A DNA stretch of 64,000 nucleotides from Micrasema longulum (lineage: Eukaryota > Arthropoda > Insecta > Trichoptera > Brachycentridae), in the NCBI GenBank assembly GCA_022494885.1, contig JAGVSM010004889.1, positions 1 through 64,000 of the forward strand, written 5' to 3'. Every line of letters begins with the position of its first letter. Position 1 is the stretch's first letter. The notes below the pieces were generated by a model, which had not been told where the DNA came from, did not search any database, and saw only the letters and a list, made by a program, of their open reading frames with translations. The translations under genes and the position numbers were made by a program. Shown one piece after another: positions 21,801 to 32,405 of the stretch.

Positions 21801-24800
21801 TTTTTATAAGTACAATAATTATTAGTTTCAGTGCTGCAAAAACGTCTTTATTATTTTTAGTTGTATTATAATTTTAAATAATAATATCTTTCATGTGACT
21901 AAAGGCCTCCAGGAGATTTTTTTATTAAAAAATACGGTCGACTATGCCAAACTGGGAATGCTTCCTGGGAGCTTTAACCACGCTTGCCTACTTTTCAAGG
22001 CATCAGGTTCTCGACGTCCATCTCGTCTCGACGGGCGTTCACTACTGACTCTTCTTCAGCAATTTATGTCATAACTGCTGGTCGCTAACCTGACTTGAGA
22101 GGATGCACAGTAGCTGACCCCGAACAGAACTGTCTTCGACTGTCTATAAAGAAAAACTGATAATTGTGTACGAAAATTAGTATATTGGCATGAACATTCA
22201 AAGTATCTTCGTCGGTAACCTATAATTGAACATGTTCAGAAGAAAAAGTTGTATGCATATTCTGCTTTTCGTACAGAAATTTTACTTTGTAGATAAAATT
22301 GAAGATAAATGTTAACTTCCCATTGTAATCGGCACCCTTGAGGCTGTTTGTGGACACCATATGCTCCAAACATGGAATGATTAATTTGACAGGCGCTGTG
22401 GCGCAATTGGTTAGACGGCTAACTGTGAAACTGGTGTCGCGGGTTCGATTCCCACCAGTTGCAAGAAAAAAATTCAAGAAAGATTTTTTTCTCAATTGGT
22501 CTGGGTGATGTGGTGTATTTTTCATTACCTCTGTCCATATCCCCTCTTTCCTACCTGCTGACAAGCCTCTAAATAGGGATTTAGTGGGTTAGTCCTTTTA
22601 AAAAATAAATATATTTACATTCTTGCGACTTGCCCAAATATTTACATTTTAAAGCTATTTTTTTATAAGGTTATAAAAAATACACCAAATACCCCCCCAA
22701 CTCAATTGAGAAAAATCTTTCTTGGATTTTTTTTCTTGCGACTGGCGGGAATCGAACCCGCAATGCCAGTTTCACAGTTAGCCGTCTAACCAACTGCACC
22801 ACTGTGCCTGTTCTCAAATTTTCGTAAATAACTCCTGTATAATGGAAATCAGCTATTGAAAAACGCAATTTAGTGGTTATTTTCTGAAATACTCTGTGAT
22901 TAGGGAAACGACTAAGGAATCCACAGAGTTTAACCTATTATTAACAGTGTGAAAAACTCTGTTTTTTTTTATTTTGGATCAACAAATAGATCAATAAATT
23001 TGCAGTCACGGAGCTATTTTACCGGCAGGATATAACAGAATTGACGTATTTGTTTACAGCTCGTTCGAGCCAGGCAGTGTCCTTATTTTTATGTCTGCTC
23101 CAACACTTTTACATGCTTATTTCAAGCAGCTGGAATAGGGGGACAAATGGAGACTTGCGCTTATCTCTCGCCTTCCACCAGAGGACTGAGACAAACATTA
23201 AAACAAGAAGGTATGTAATATTTTTCTTTTTTATTTATTCTTACTTAAAACTTCAAAATACAGAGAATAAAATAGTTTTTATTTAAAATCCGGAGTTTGG
23301 GTGTTTGTATAGTTTTGTTAGATGAGAGCTCCTACACAAGTTGGAGATGACAAGGATATGGCTTTGAGATTTTGATGTATATATATTTATTGCATGGTGA
23401 ATAATAAAATACAGAATTGATTATGATGGCGAAAGTTAAATACAAACTGTTTAAAATTGCTATGTAAATCTAGGACTGTTAAACTGCTAAGGATTTATTG
23501 AAATATGTATTTGAAAATAAGTTTATAATAATAATTGTATAATCAATGTTCACAAACTGTCAATCTCTTTCAAAACTCTTTCTGTGTTTTCTGTCCTAAA
23601 TAGAGGCTTATTTTCTTGTATCTGTTTTTATTTGCTGTAGATATCTTTCACATTATGTGCACAGTACCTAATTATAATTGCGTTCAATAATGAATTTCGG
23701 TTCTTTCTTAAAATTATCTGAAAAATTTGCAATGTCTTTTACAAATACACACTTTATTATGTATCTTGTAATTTTATTTGAAGAAATCGAGTACACAATG
23801 CCGTTGAAAAAAAACTACTCTAAAAGAAAATCTGAAGAAACTAATTCCACACAAGTCAACGGGGAAGAGAAGGGAGAAGGTGACGGACCAAAGAACTCAT
23901 CCTTCGATAGCTGTTACGATACAATGGACAATACTAACGGTCAGTCTCCACCGGCTGATGGGAGCGGAGATCGGGAGGAAGCATCGGGAGATGAAGATGA
24001 CATGGAATCAGAGCAGTGGTTACACAGCTTAGGAGTTGCTGAAGATGAAATCAAGAAAATTAATTATTCTCAAGTAAGCGTTTCCAATGTTTCACAAATA
24101 ATTGAATTATCAAAAACCGAAATCTCGACATTTTGGATAACAAAGAGAAATTAACCTTAATACAAGTCACTAATTATATGTCAAACTGTTTCTTTGTTAA
24201 GATGTACAAATAAACTAACAAAATATATCTAAATTCTAGAAAAACTGTACAATATGTCATTGCACCAGCAACAGTAACAGTAACACTGTAAAAATTGTTA
24301 AGGAGATTAATAAAACCATGGTCCTTTTTATATATTTTTGAAATTTTATTTTGAAAAATATTTAAGTTTGTATATTTTGTTGAAACATAATTGTGTAATC
24401 TTAATGAGAAATCTAAAATACTTTTAAGAAATAAAAATCACTCGACAGATATACAATTCTATATTCTTTCAGATACGAAAGTCAAACGTGATGGAGAGTA
24501 TGATTGACAGTGGTGAAGAATCGCTAATATTTGCTCACGGTGTAGATGCTCAAGCTCTCTTCAACTTCTTATTAAACTGCAAGTCATCCATTCCGGCCAC
24601 GGGACCATTTGGTGGGATCCCACCCACTCTACTCGCCCCCACGGCTTTCCAAGGCGGCACCTTACAACCTCTGAAGGTAAGAAATATAATCTATGAAATG
24701 CATAGTGTAAGTTTACAGAAACTCTGACCTAATCAAACCATTTACTACTTTCAGGTTCGCGAAAGTATTGTACATTCAGAAGGTGGCAAGTATTACTCGG

Positions 24801-27212
24801 TGGAACTCAGGGGACCAATTCTTCCCACTACCGTCCACTCCTTGTGTACTTTACTTAGGAGTAATTCCAATTCCTTTAGTGGAACATTCGCCAACTTGCC
24901 GCATAGTGTACCATTCACCAGAGCGGCGAAAGTTATGGCAGATGGTAATTAGATAAATAATTTACCCCCGCATAATCTACATATAAAAATATATGAAATA
25001 AATGCCATTTTCATTATATTTTTTATTCACCTTTTCTGAGCTGCTAGGAATTGCTATGGCAGTTCTCAGCAGGCCGCGAAAATTCAGATAATTTTTAGAA
25101 AAAATAAAACCTAAAATAATTCATTTAAAAACATATATTATGCATGTCAAAAAAGTTATAAAAACTTGTCAAATAAATGCACGATGTGTCATTTAAGACA
25201 CCATTGCCTCAGAAAAACACAATCAAAATTTTCACAAAATGTCAGGATTGTCACTTGCCACTTACATTATATTTTACAATTCTACATCATATCTTTATTC
25301 ATCGTACATTCATATTCTCCATCCATTTAGAGTCCATAGAAGAAAACAAGATTTTTTCACCAAGTTAAATTTAAGCAATGTTTAGCCATTGAAACAATAT
25401 TTATTATTTAAGTAGGGAAAACTATTTTGAAAAACTAACAATATATTGTTAACACATTTTATTTAGGTCCCGATAATGAAACAAAATATTGTAAAATGAA
25501 CAAACACAGACTTGCGCGCTATAAAACCGAGGCTTGTAAGTTGAAAAATAATATAAAACACTGTTTCTTCTATCAACAAATAATAGTTATATATAATAAT
25601 AATAATAGGGAAGGAAATAAACAATAAAACCGCGGCAAAATAATAAAACAAAAGCATCAGGTATTATGACAAAGTATGTTTGAAAAAAAAAACAAAATAC
25701 TAAAGAGGACTACCAAAATTAAGTGTCAACCCTGCATTATCGAGGCGTGTTAAACGTCTAAATATATTTTTTTTTTTTCGATGAGTTCATGATAATCACC
25801 TCTCAGGATTTGTTTATCTAATTCACTTTCATTAAAGTCCAACATTTCTTTAATTTCCGACTCACTAAAAAACATTTCCACGTTCTCTTTGCCACTTTGA
25901 AAATTACTGTCATTGACACTCTCCCATCTTTCCCTAAAATATTTAAAAAGTGATATGTAGGACTGCTTGTTATATTACTTACTTTACATTCAAATACACA
26001 TCGTAAAATAAATTCATATATGTGATGAGGGCACGGAAAATACAACAATTCCCCGTCCAATTTTTGTTCAAGTAAGTCACGTGCTCCATTAAAATGATCT
26101 GTGTTTAATGCTATTGTGTCACAGCAGAGAATTTGCACTTTTTCTAAACCTCCCAATATGCAAATGCATCGCAAACAGTGTTCAATTACCAGAAGAATTC
26201 TGTAATTTTGGAACCCCAATGAGCTGCTCACTGTCCCCAAGTGCAACAACAATTGGAATTCTTTCTTCTTTTGAGTCCCTGACATTTAATGCAGGCGACA
26301 GTTTATCCATCCCAAGAATAGTAAGAATTGCAGGTATATCATTCTTGAAAGCAGATTTAATTGTTTCACAACTTTTCTTCTCCTATTAAGAAAACCTTGG
26401 CACTGTGAAATTGATGTGACATTATGTTAGATTAACATTTTGTGACACGATGGATAACAAAGAACCGACTGACTGACTGCATTGCATGTACTGACAGGCT
26501 CCGGCCTGACTTAGCTCTGGGCGGTAAGTCCAGACCTGTTCTTCATATTAGTTCGCGCTCAAGTCGGCACGGGTTAGAATACTCCGATCTCTACAAAATT
26601 TTATATGGGCATGTTTTAATCATTCGAACAAAATTGGATGTGTAAGTGTTAAAAAATTTCAAAATCGGAAAATAAGGGACATCCTAATATACCCAAAACT
26701 GCATCGGACATAAAAGGCAGTGTCAAAGGGATATGAAAAAACTTATTCAAATTTTGTGTTATCGTCAGTTAAATCAGATAAATTCTCATGAGCTATGAGT
26801 GTCGTCCTCTCTCTATATCACTTGCCCTAAATGTAGTATTGTATTACATACATAATTTTTCTTAACACTCAGCACCTGATAAAATAGACAATATCAGTAA
26901 CGAGTATATAATGGTGGATATTCTTAATCTGGTTGATCTGAGTGAGATGGGATTACTCATAAAAAACGTTTCTTTCTTGTGTGTTTTCGATATCAACTCA
27001 TTTTTAATTTGAATTTCTTTTATATTTCAGGTGACAAAATAGCGGAGAATTCTTCTAATAAAATGCCAAGTGTCTTTGGGAGAGAGAACTTATCGGATTG
27101 TGGATTGAACCATGGCATGTTAGAACAATTTTGTTCTTCTGATCCTATTACTATAGAAATACTCGACAGTCTTGCATATTCGGAAGAAAAAAATGTTTAC
27201 ACTTGGTCATGA
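15830..27212 (+). CDS. DONSON: DONSON / humpty dumpty, replisome assembly factor
   Basis: DONSON helps load the CMG helicase and protects replication forks in the nucleus. Ten exons join in phase: 15830-15937, 16072-16190, 17279-17492, 19432-19568, 21247-21472, 23060-23210, 23784-24073, 24473-24676, 24755-24944 and 27031-27212. They give 606 residues, against about 566-568 in human and fly. Family blocks are I-P-I-D-W-S-L-K-T-K-V-R-F (near 158), E-E-A-S-G-I-T-G-F-V-R-C, Y-W-Q-H-P-S-L-P-W, C-P-Y-F-Y-V-C (near 274), S-P-S-T-R-G-L, L-F-N-F-L-L-N, P-P-T-L-L-A-P-T-A-F, G-P-I-L-P-T-T-V-H-S-L, and a C-terminal C-G-L-N with M-L-E-Q. Residues 319-415 include a low-complexity acidic stretch. Introns carry LINE, SINE and transposase debris. 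The divergent partner is Sec20. Exon edges rest on GT-AG sites and phase; there is no transcript evidence. Confidence 0.92.
16195..17205 (-). pseudogene. RTE-like LINE remnant in DONSON intron 2
   Basis: The minus strand encodes P-W-L-F-N-L-Y-M-D, then C-L-L-Y-A-N-D-A-V-L-L-A (a reverse-transcriptase active site), then N-Q-S-K-S-K-V-M-V-F and the downstream V-Y-P-G-S-M-F-S-R-D-G. The 3' end near 16200-16290 matches the words that end the plus-strand copy at 20240 (L-S-A-Y-P-Y-G-K-R-R type). The active site reads YAND instead of YADD, and several stops are present, so it is inactive. Confidence 0.8.
18200..18430 (+). repeat. tRNA-like SINE, third type
   Basis: Bases 18259-18320 read CCACGGTGTAATGGCTAAGA (box A-like), then TTGCCTCATGTA and TTCCGGGTTCAGTTAC (box B-like), followed by an unrelated body. 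It lies in DONSON intron 3. It is a single copy in this window and degenerate. Confidence 0.45.
18690..19265. repeat. Foldback family C fragments
   Basis: Two degraded pieces, near 18690-18900 and 19060-19265, lie in DONSON intron 3. They carry family words such as AAAGTGGCCACATATAAAC, TTTCCTAGTAGGTGA, GACAGATTGAAGAGTTGAAT, AAACCAGCGAATTGTAGCTC and TGATTTCCATATTCCCTCCT. Confidence 0.5.
19670..20285 (+). pseudogene. RTE-like LINE 3' end in DONSON intron 4
   Basis: The plus strand encodes W-F-G-H-V-E-R-M-D, then N-R-G-K-P-R-K-T-W, E-E-A-R-Y-I-C-K-D-R-V-T-W-R and S-A-Y-P-Y-G-K-R-R, the usual C-terminus of RTE-like polyproteins. A 69-bp segment is present twice in direct order (20078-20146 and 20171-20239) with a T-rich spacer, and the frame stays open through both. 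It is opposite in orientation to the remnant in intron 2. Confidence 0.8.
20690..20945 (+). repeat. Foldback family C copy
   Basis: The order is TTTTGAGTATGTTCAAATG, TTTGCAGAC, GCATTTATAGGGCTTTTG, AACTGTCATTTGCTAGTCAT and AACTCTTCCACATGTTGATT, as in the family arm. It lies in DONSON intron 4. Confidence 0.6.
21010..21190 (-). repeat. tRNA-like SINE, family A
   Basis: This is a reverse-oriented copy. The box B complement GGGTTCGAACC is near 21119 and the body words CCATTTTCTACGAGTAAA and CTATTAGAAAATGGGAA are present. Its head ends about 57 bp before DONSON exon 5. Confidence 0.65.
22390..22815. repeat. Inverted pair of tRNA-like SINEs
   Basis: Bases 22390-22530 (plus) and 22670-22812 (minus) are inverted copies of about 140 bp. 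Each has a box A-like GCGCAATTGGTTAGACGG (or its complement), a box B GGGTTCGATTCCC, and a tail with AAGAAAGATTTTTTTCTCAA (or a close variant) and TGGTGTATTTTT. The heads do not close a tRNA acceptor stem, so they are SINE heads and not tRNA genes. The pair lies in DONSON intron 5, so its pre-mRNA could form a long hairpin with a loop of about 140 bases. Confidence 0.7.
25800..26395 (-). pseudogene. Decayed transposase-like gene in DONSON intron 9
   Basis: Reading the minus strand from 26395, one frame gives G-M-D-K-L-S-P-A-L-N-V-R-D-S-K-E-E-R, then V-A-L-G-D and L-I-G-V-P-K-L. After a shift near 26215 the next frame gives C-C-D-T-I-A-L-N-T, L-L-E-Q-K-L-D and C-P-H-H-I-Y-E. I recall the set D-T-T-A-x-N-T, L-E-Q and C-R-H-H-x-x-E from a repetitive arthropod and cnidarian transposon family, but I cannot name the superfamily. 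At least one frameshift makes it non-functional. Confidence 0.6.
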
Positions 27213-27230
27213 CGTTACATTTTGTTCTCC

Positions 27231-27236
27231 AATAAA
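27231..27236 (+). terminator. DONSON polyadenylation signal
   Basis: AATAAA lies 19 bases after the stop codon. It is the only canonical signal close to the stop, so the 3' UTR is probably very short. Confidence 0.7.
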
Positions 27237-27689
27237 ATTGCCATAGATTAACAATGATTTCATTGTAAATAGTGAATATATAATTTTAAAATCTTCGCAG
27301 TACAAATTATATAATATTAATTTTTAAATACTAAACATAATTTGCATGTTAACTAAAAGAATTGTAGGTTTATAGATTAATACTCATCTAATGAAAAGGG
27401 ATGGTATTAAAATGGGTTCTTAAATTAATACGGTCCACTTAGTTAGAGCATATTGATGGCAGCTTCTTGAACTATTGCATGTTGAAAACATCAACTTTTC
27501 AGGAGAGCATATTTAAGATGCGTAAATTTAACTTTGGCACTGTGTCCAGGCAGATGAAGAATACAATTCTGTGTTTGAACTATTTCAACCTGGTTCTATA
27601 ACCAGAACTCTGGAAGAGTGTTTTCGACTCGATGGCTGCTCTCCGGGAAAAATCCTGAAACAGAAAATCCAGTGGAGATAAGTTCGCCT

Positions 27690-27915
27690 TGTGTAGTGGT
27701 TGGTGCATTCGTCTGCCATTCTTGAGATCCTGGGTTCAATTCTTGACAGGGTGGATATGGAATATTGATTTTAAAGGTTGTTTAAACTGCAATATTTCAT
27801 TCAGAGTGTAGGACTGATCACATCGCCTTCATAAAACAGCTGTTTGAAATACGCTGCATTTGATGCCTCGATGCAATGCCGCATGCACCACTGGTCGCAG
27901 AAAGGGTGATGGTGA
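27690..27915 (+). repeat. tRNA-like SINE, family B
   Basis: The head reads TGTAGTGGTTGGTGCATTCG (box A region) and GGGTTCAATTC (box B). The tail has TACGCTGCATTTGATG, CCACTGGTCGCAGAAAGGG and a TGATGG end. Other copies or fragments: 29402-29668 (minus), 34670-34800 and 35580-35700 (minus), 41760-42012 (plus), 51310-51565 (plus), 53200-53430 (minus) and 63690-63955 (plus). Confidence 0.7.
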
Positions 27916-28571
27916 ATTTACCTTTGTTAAGTATTAAAGTTGGTTGAATTCTGTGAACTGTATGAAATTAGGAAGTTTTTTTTATATAATCAACATTCAA
28001 TGGACTTTAATTGGCTGTCCTAAAAAGTTAATTTTTCAAGAAAGCTGCAATCCTCTAGGCTTCCCCGATCAAGCTTAAACATCAACTGCCGACAATCAGC
28101 AGTGGACATCCAGAATGTCGAGAGTCTTGATGATTCGTTTAGCAAGCTAGTGTAGTTAAGGCTCCCTTAAGCATCCACAATATGTGCCCATTATCTTATT
28201 TCTAAATTTCTTACAAAGTCAAATCACCACTCACTCAAAATCCTTCTTAAAACTGTTTGGGCCCTAATAAGGTGCCAACAAAAAAATAGGTGCCACATAT
28301 TATGTAATACATATTACCTTTAAATGGACCTAGTTGTGCAGAAAGCGCCCAACCCTCAAAATGCTAAAAACGCGTTTAATGGCGGTTTCGATAGCTCGAT
28401 CACGGCCATCACTGTCATATTTAATGGTGGGAATAATCGAATTGAAATAATCGAAATATTCGATTATTAAAAAGATCGAGACATTTCGAAATGCTTACAA
28501 CTAATCAAGTCCACTCGTTCTAATCAAAAAAATAATCGAGATATCTCGAGTGAATTCATTCGAATGGTTTT

Positions 28572-29113
28572 CCGAGACAATCGAGATATGAATTCGGACT
28601 TGAGATTTCGAGACAATCGAAATATGATTTCGTACTTGACATTTCGAGACAATCTAAATATGATTTCGGACTTGACATTTCGAGACAATCGAAATATGAT
28701 TTCGGACTTGACATTTCGAGACAATCGAAATATGATTTCGGACTTGACATTTCGAGACAATCGAACTATGATTTCGGACTTGACATTTCGAGACAATCGA
28801 AATATGATTTCGGACTTGACATTTCGAGACAATCGAAATATGATTTCGGACTTGACATTTCGAGACAATCGAAATATGATTTCGGACTTGACATTTCGAG
28901 ACAATCGAAATATGATTTCGAACATGACATTTCGAAACAATCGAAATATGATTTCGGACTTGACATTTCGAGACAATCGAAATATGATTTCGAACTTGAC
29001 ATTTCGAAACAATCGAAATATGATTTCGGACTTGACATTTCGAGACAATCGAAATATGATTTCGAACTTGACATTTCGAGACAATCGAAATATGATTTCG
29101 GACTTGACATTTC
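28572..29113. repeat. 36-bp tandem repeat, about 15 units
   Basis: The unit is 36 bp and contains ATTTCGAGACAATCGAAAT, an inverted repeat with 7-bp arms, followed by ATGATTTCGGACTTGAC. Because 36 is a multiple of three and the unit lacks stops in most frames, long frames appear on both strands. These are not genes. In the last six units, two variants mostly alternate (GGACTTGAC with CGAGAC; GAACTTGAC with CGAAAC), giving a 72-bp higher-order period. Confidence 0.95.
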
Positions 29114-29401
29114 AGAAGCAATGGTAATTAATTTTAATGATTTTTCGGAAGTGCAAAATATCATTCGTGTTCAATAAAATTCAAGTATGTAATGTTAACT
29201 AAATTGTTGCTATGTGTTCGTGTTTATAATATAAAGGGACTAACCTGAGCTGATTAAGTGTGGGTAAACATTCACAACTTTTAACACTTGTGTGTCGTAT
29301 CATCAGCACTATGATTTTAATTTTGATTTTATTTTGAAATTACTCTGCGTGTGACGTATTTAGTTCACGTCTGTTAGTTTGTTTCCCGATAATAGGATAA
29401 C

Positions 29402-29668
29402 TATCATCATCAGCATTCCCTTTCCACACCTAATGGTGCATAGGGCACTGCATTGGTAAACCAATCGCAGCGTATTTAGATCATTTTGTGTTACATGAAG
29501 GTCAGATGATCAATCTTATGCTTCAGATACCAGTCCAGGGACTATGAAATATTTTAGTGTGAAAACACCCTTATAAATAAATATTTCAAATCAACCATGC
29601 CGGGAATCGAACCCAAGACCTCTTGCATGGTAGGCAAACGCGCTGACCATGACACCACGAGGCTGACA
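29402..29668 (-). repeat. tRNA-like SINE, family B, nested in foldback element
   Basis: This is a full-length reverse copy. The head complement GGGAATCGAACCC and GCGCTGACCATGACACCACG lie at the right end. The tail complement (CATTCCCTTTCC, ATAGGGCACTGCATTGG) lies at the left end. It sits between the satellite and the right arm of the element. Confidence 0.75.
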
Positions 29669-30594
29669 TATAACTATCACAACGTTATATTTTTGGTTGA
29701 TTTCGGCGAACTTTCTTTCATACATTTTCAAGAAATTTACAATTTATTGTTCTAACTTTTACCGTGCGTAATAAAACATGTTTTATATCAAATTTCCCGT
29801 AGGGCTGAACTTCCTCATTGTTATTTTGAAGTACTTTGTTATTACACATGTATTTTTTTACCTCCCCCACCCGACAATCAGCAATGTTTTTTTTTTTTTT
29901 TCACGTTAAAAAAATTGATTGATTCGATGTTTGAATTTGATTATTTGCATGTCTCGAATGCTTGTATTTCGATTATTCCCATCATTAGTTATATTAACTT
30001 AAAAAACGTCCAAGTGGTTTGACTGTTTTCTGCGAGTAATTTTTTTTATATTCTTTAAATTTCTTTGATTGACAAAGTATAGCACTTGGAGCTTAGACGT
30101 TTTCAGCACATCATAGTCTGCTATCAAAACCGGCATTAAACTCATGTTTAGCATTTTGAGGGTTGGATGCTTTCTGCATAGCTATGTTAATTTTAAATAA
30201 TACATAAATATTTTGAGTATGTACCAGTTCCATTGGTTAGCAGGAAACTAAATAAAATCCTCGGAAAAGTTAAAAACTATCATTTTGATTTGGGATATAG
30301 AAAATTAGTGATTTTTTCTTCTGGCCATTTGAAAAAATTATTTAAATGACTTATTTATTCTGGTGGTTTCCTCTTTTCATTATGATCTTTATTGTAACTG
30401 TGCTGAGCCATTTTCTAATATTTTTCATAAATGTAAATGTATTTTTAAGGTTATTTATTTGTGAAATTTATACAAATACATGTAGCGTGTCCAAAATTTA
30501 TTTGTTTATTGAGTTTTATATACCCTCTTTTTAAGTATGTATTGCATTGTAAGCAATAAAATTGTTAAGAGACAGGAGCAGAAATACTGTCATA

Positions 30595-30790
30595 CGAGAA
30601 GCTTGCAGCATATCGGACGATAGGGCAGGAAAAGATGAGGATTCTGGCGCGACCATGTGGAGAGAATGGATACTAGCAGACTTCCACACGTGGTAGTAAA
30701 CAACACGTCAGAGGGTAGCCGCCAACCTAGAAGACCTTCAAAGAGATGGCAAGACAGTTGGAGTTCGGTGTTCCAGGAGACCTGTTAGTA
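30595..30790 (+). pseudogene. LINE polyprotein C-terminus remnant
   Basis: The plus strand encodes R-D-H-V-E-R-M-D, then R-L-P-H-V-V, then S-R-Q-P-R-R-P-S-K-R-W-Q-D-S-W and ends T-C-stop. H-V-E-R-M followed by G-x-R-x-x-G-R-P-x-x-R-W is the common end of non-LTR retrotransposon polyproteins. It is 5'-truncated, and the family is not certain. Confidence 0.6.
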
Positions 30791-31952
30791 ATAAACAGAT
30801 CCCCGAATCTACAACAATATGAATAAGAAGTTTAACAAATCACAATCTAAAATAAAAAATATGGAGCGTCCATGTTTTTCTCATGGACAATTGTACCTAT
30901 CTTGCACGCTACCATGTAGAAAAACCAAGGGATTAGTTTGTATTTATACCAAATGGAATTACCAAAAACATTGTACATGCATATTATCCATGAGGATTGC
31001 AATAAACTTAAGAGTAAACGCGATCTCACTTTTCTTCATGCAAATGTATTCCCGTATTTTCTCCCTGAGAAAATAAAAAACTGAGACACAGCAACCATGA
31101 AATTACTAGGCAACGGTGTTGCGGTTCCATACTGGAAGAAAATAGGCTGGTTTGCTTTTGAATAACACACCAAGATTTAGTGCTAAGGGATTAGGAATTG
31201 CAAATAAATCTACTTAAAAAGGAATAAGGTAAAAAGTTAGCGTCGACAACAATCCATCACCGCATCGCTCAAATCGACTACTTCAGAGTAGAGATTAAAA
31301 TTTTTTTATATGGGTCCAGTAAAATTACTTTTTTTATATTTGGGTAAATCTTACCTTTGATTTCCAAAATAATGCCAAATTGCGTACAACACGGATACAA
31401 TGTACAAAAGGTTTTTTTTTAAACGCTAGAATAAGCCAAATGAATGCAGATGAACTTCCTTTATTTATTCCAGTTAAAACCGAAAAGATTTCAAATATTT
31501 GAAAATTAGTCACTAAACGCTTTGGAAAAGAATGGAAGAAATTTTGGTACTTTGAAAAAAAACTCCACTTTTTATGTAAATAAATGGTGACGAAGATGTT
31601 TCAATTTGATATATAATAATTAATAATAATTAACTTATAATAATTTACTAAACGATAAACATATTTTTATTCATATTACTAAAAATATTTTTTCAAAACC
31701 TACTCTTACATTTTGCTTCTGAAAAAATCATTTGCCGCATTTTACTTCCAAAAACTGCTATTTACAAATACTTCTCCAAAACCTGTCTTGAATTCTTAAA
31801 ATGCACTTAATGGCTCTAATATTTAAGTTATTTTATGTTACATCTTTTTATTTTACATTTTCATTTTATATTACATCATAAAAGTACTAAAAATATTTTT
31901 TTGCGGTTTTCTCAATAACGTGAATTGGTACTGGACGCATCAAATATATTCT
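30791..31952. other. AT-rich DNA without recognised gene
   Basis: A few short frames occur, but none has a recognisable motif or splice context. No tRNA-like boxes or inverted repeats stand out. Confidence 0.35.
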
Positions 31953-32405
31953 TAACACTTTCCAGACCACGAATTTGCACCCATGCTAAATCTATCCGGC
32001 CGTTCCCGAATGCAGTTTGTGACTAAATGTTCCCCTAACTGGCCGACTTACTTTATATCCAAGTACCATATATTCACAAATTCATATTTCTATAACCATC
32101 CCACACATTAAGGTAATTTTTTGTGTATGTATTAAAACAATTCATAGTTTTTATATTTCAAAAATAAATCAATGAATTTTCTTGTTTAAAATATATTTAA
32201 TTTTTTAAAAACACAATAAAAAAAAAGCGAAAATAAAAACTCTTTAACAATATTTTTTTAAATTTTTTGTGTGGTATTTTTTTAAGCATTTTGAAAGACA
32301 GAGAGGGACATTACAGTCAGGGCAGTAAAAAGTATCTCTTTTCGTCCCCTTTTGCCAGTTTCCTTCTTGATGCGTTCCGCACGCACCTTGCTTATACCAC
32401 ATTAG
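31953..32405 (-). pseudogene. piggyBac-like remnant (terminal repeat and zinc finger)
   Basis: The minus strand near 32405-32275 encodes Q-G-A-C-G-T-H, then T-F-Y-C-P-D-C-N-V-P-L-C, the Cys-rich end of piggyBac transposases (CPxCxVxLC). At 31953 a TTAA is followed by CACTTTCCAGACCACG, as expected for a piggyBac end with its TTAA target. The catalytic part is missing. Confidence 0.55.

Larger units (their letters stand above)
28337..30178. mobile_element. Foldback-type element carrying a 36-bp satellite
   Basis: The ends 28337-28395 and 30121-30178 are inverted copies of about 58 bp: TGCAGAAAGC, then CCAACCCTCAAAATGCTAAA, then TTTAATGGCGGTTTCGATAG on the left, with few changes on the right. 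A second inverted block lies inside: GGTGGGAATAATCGAA near 28426, and its complement near 29970-29985. Between them are a 15-unit satellite, a family B SINE and AT-rich DNA. No transposase is visible. The precise ends and any target duplication could not be fixed. Confidence 0.65.

Noticed and set aside
22395..22470. Possible genuine tRNA gene
   Set aside because: Box A and box B are good, but the acceptor stem does not pair and an inverted second copy with the same non-tRNA body exists, so it is a SINE head.
22220..22868. Small frames with G-G-N-R-T-R-D and R-V-R-F-P-P-V-type translations
   Set aside because: These are translations of the box B of tRNA-like SINEs, a well-known source of false proteins.
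28524..29164. Frames of 130-187 codons on both strands over the satellite
   Set aside because: The 36-bp unit is a multiple of three and lacks stops, so long frames arise in several phases. The peptides are pure repeats with no splice context.
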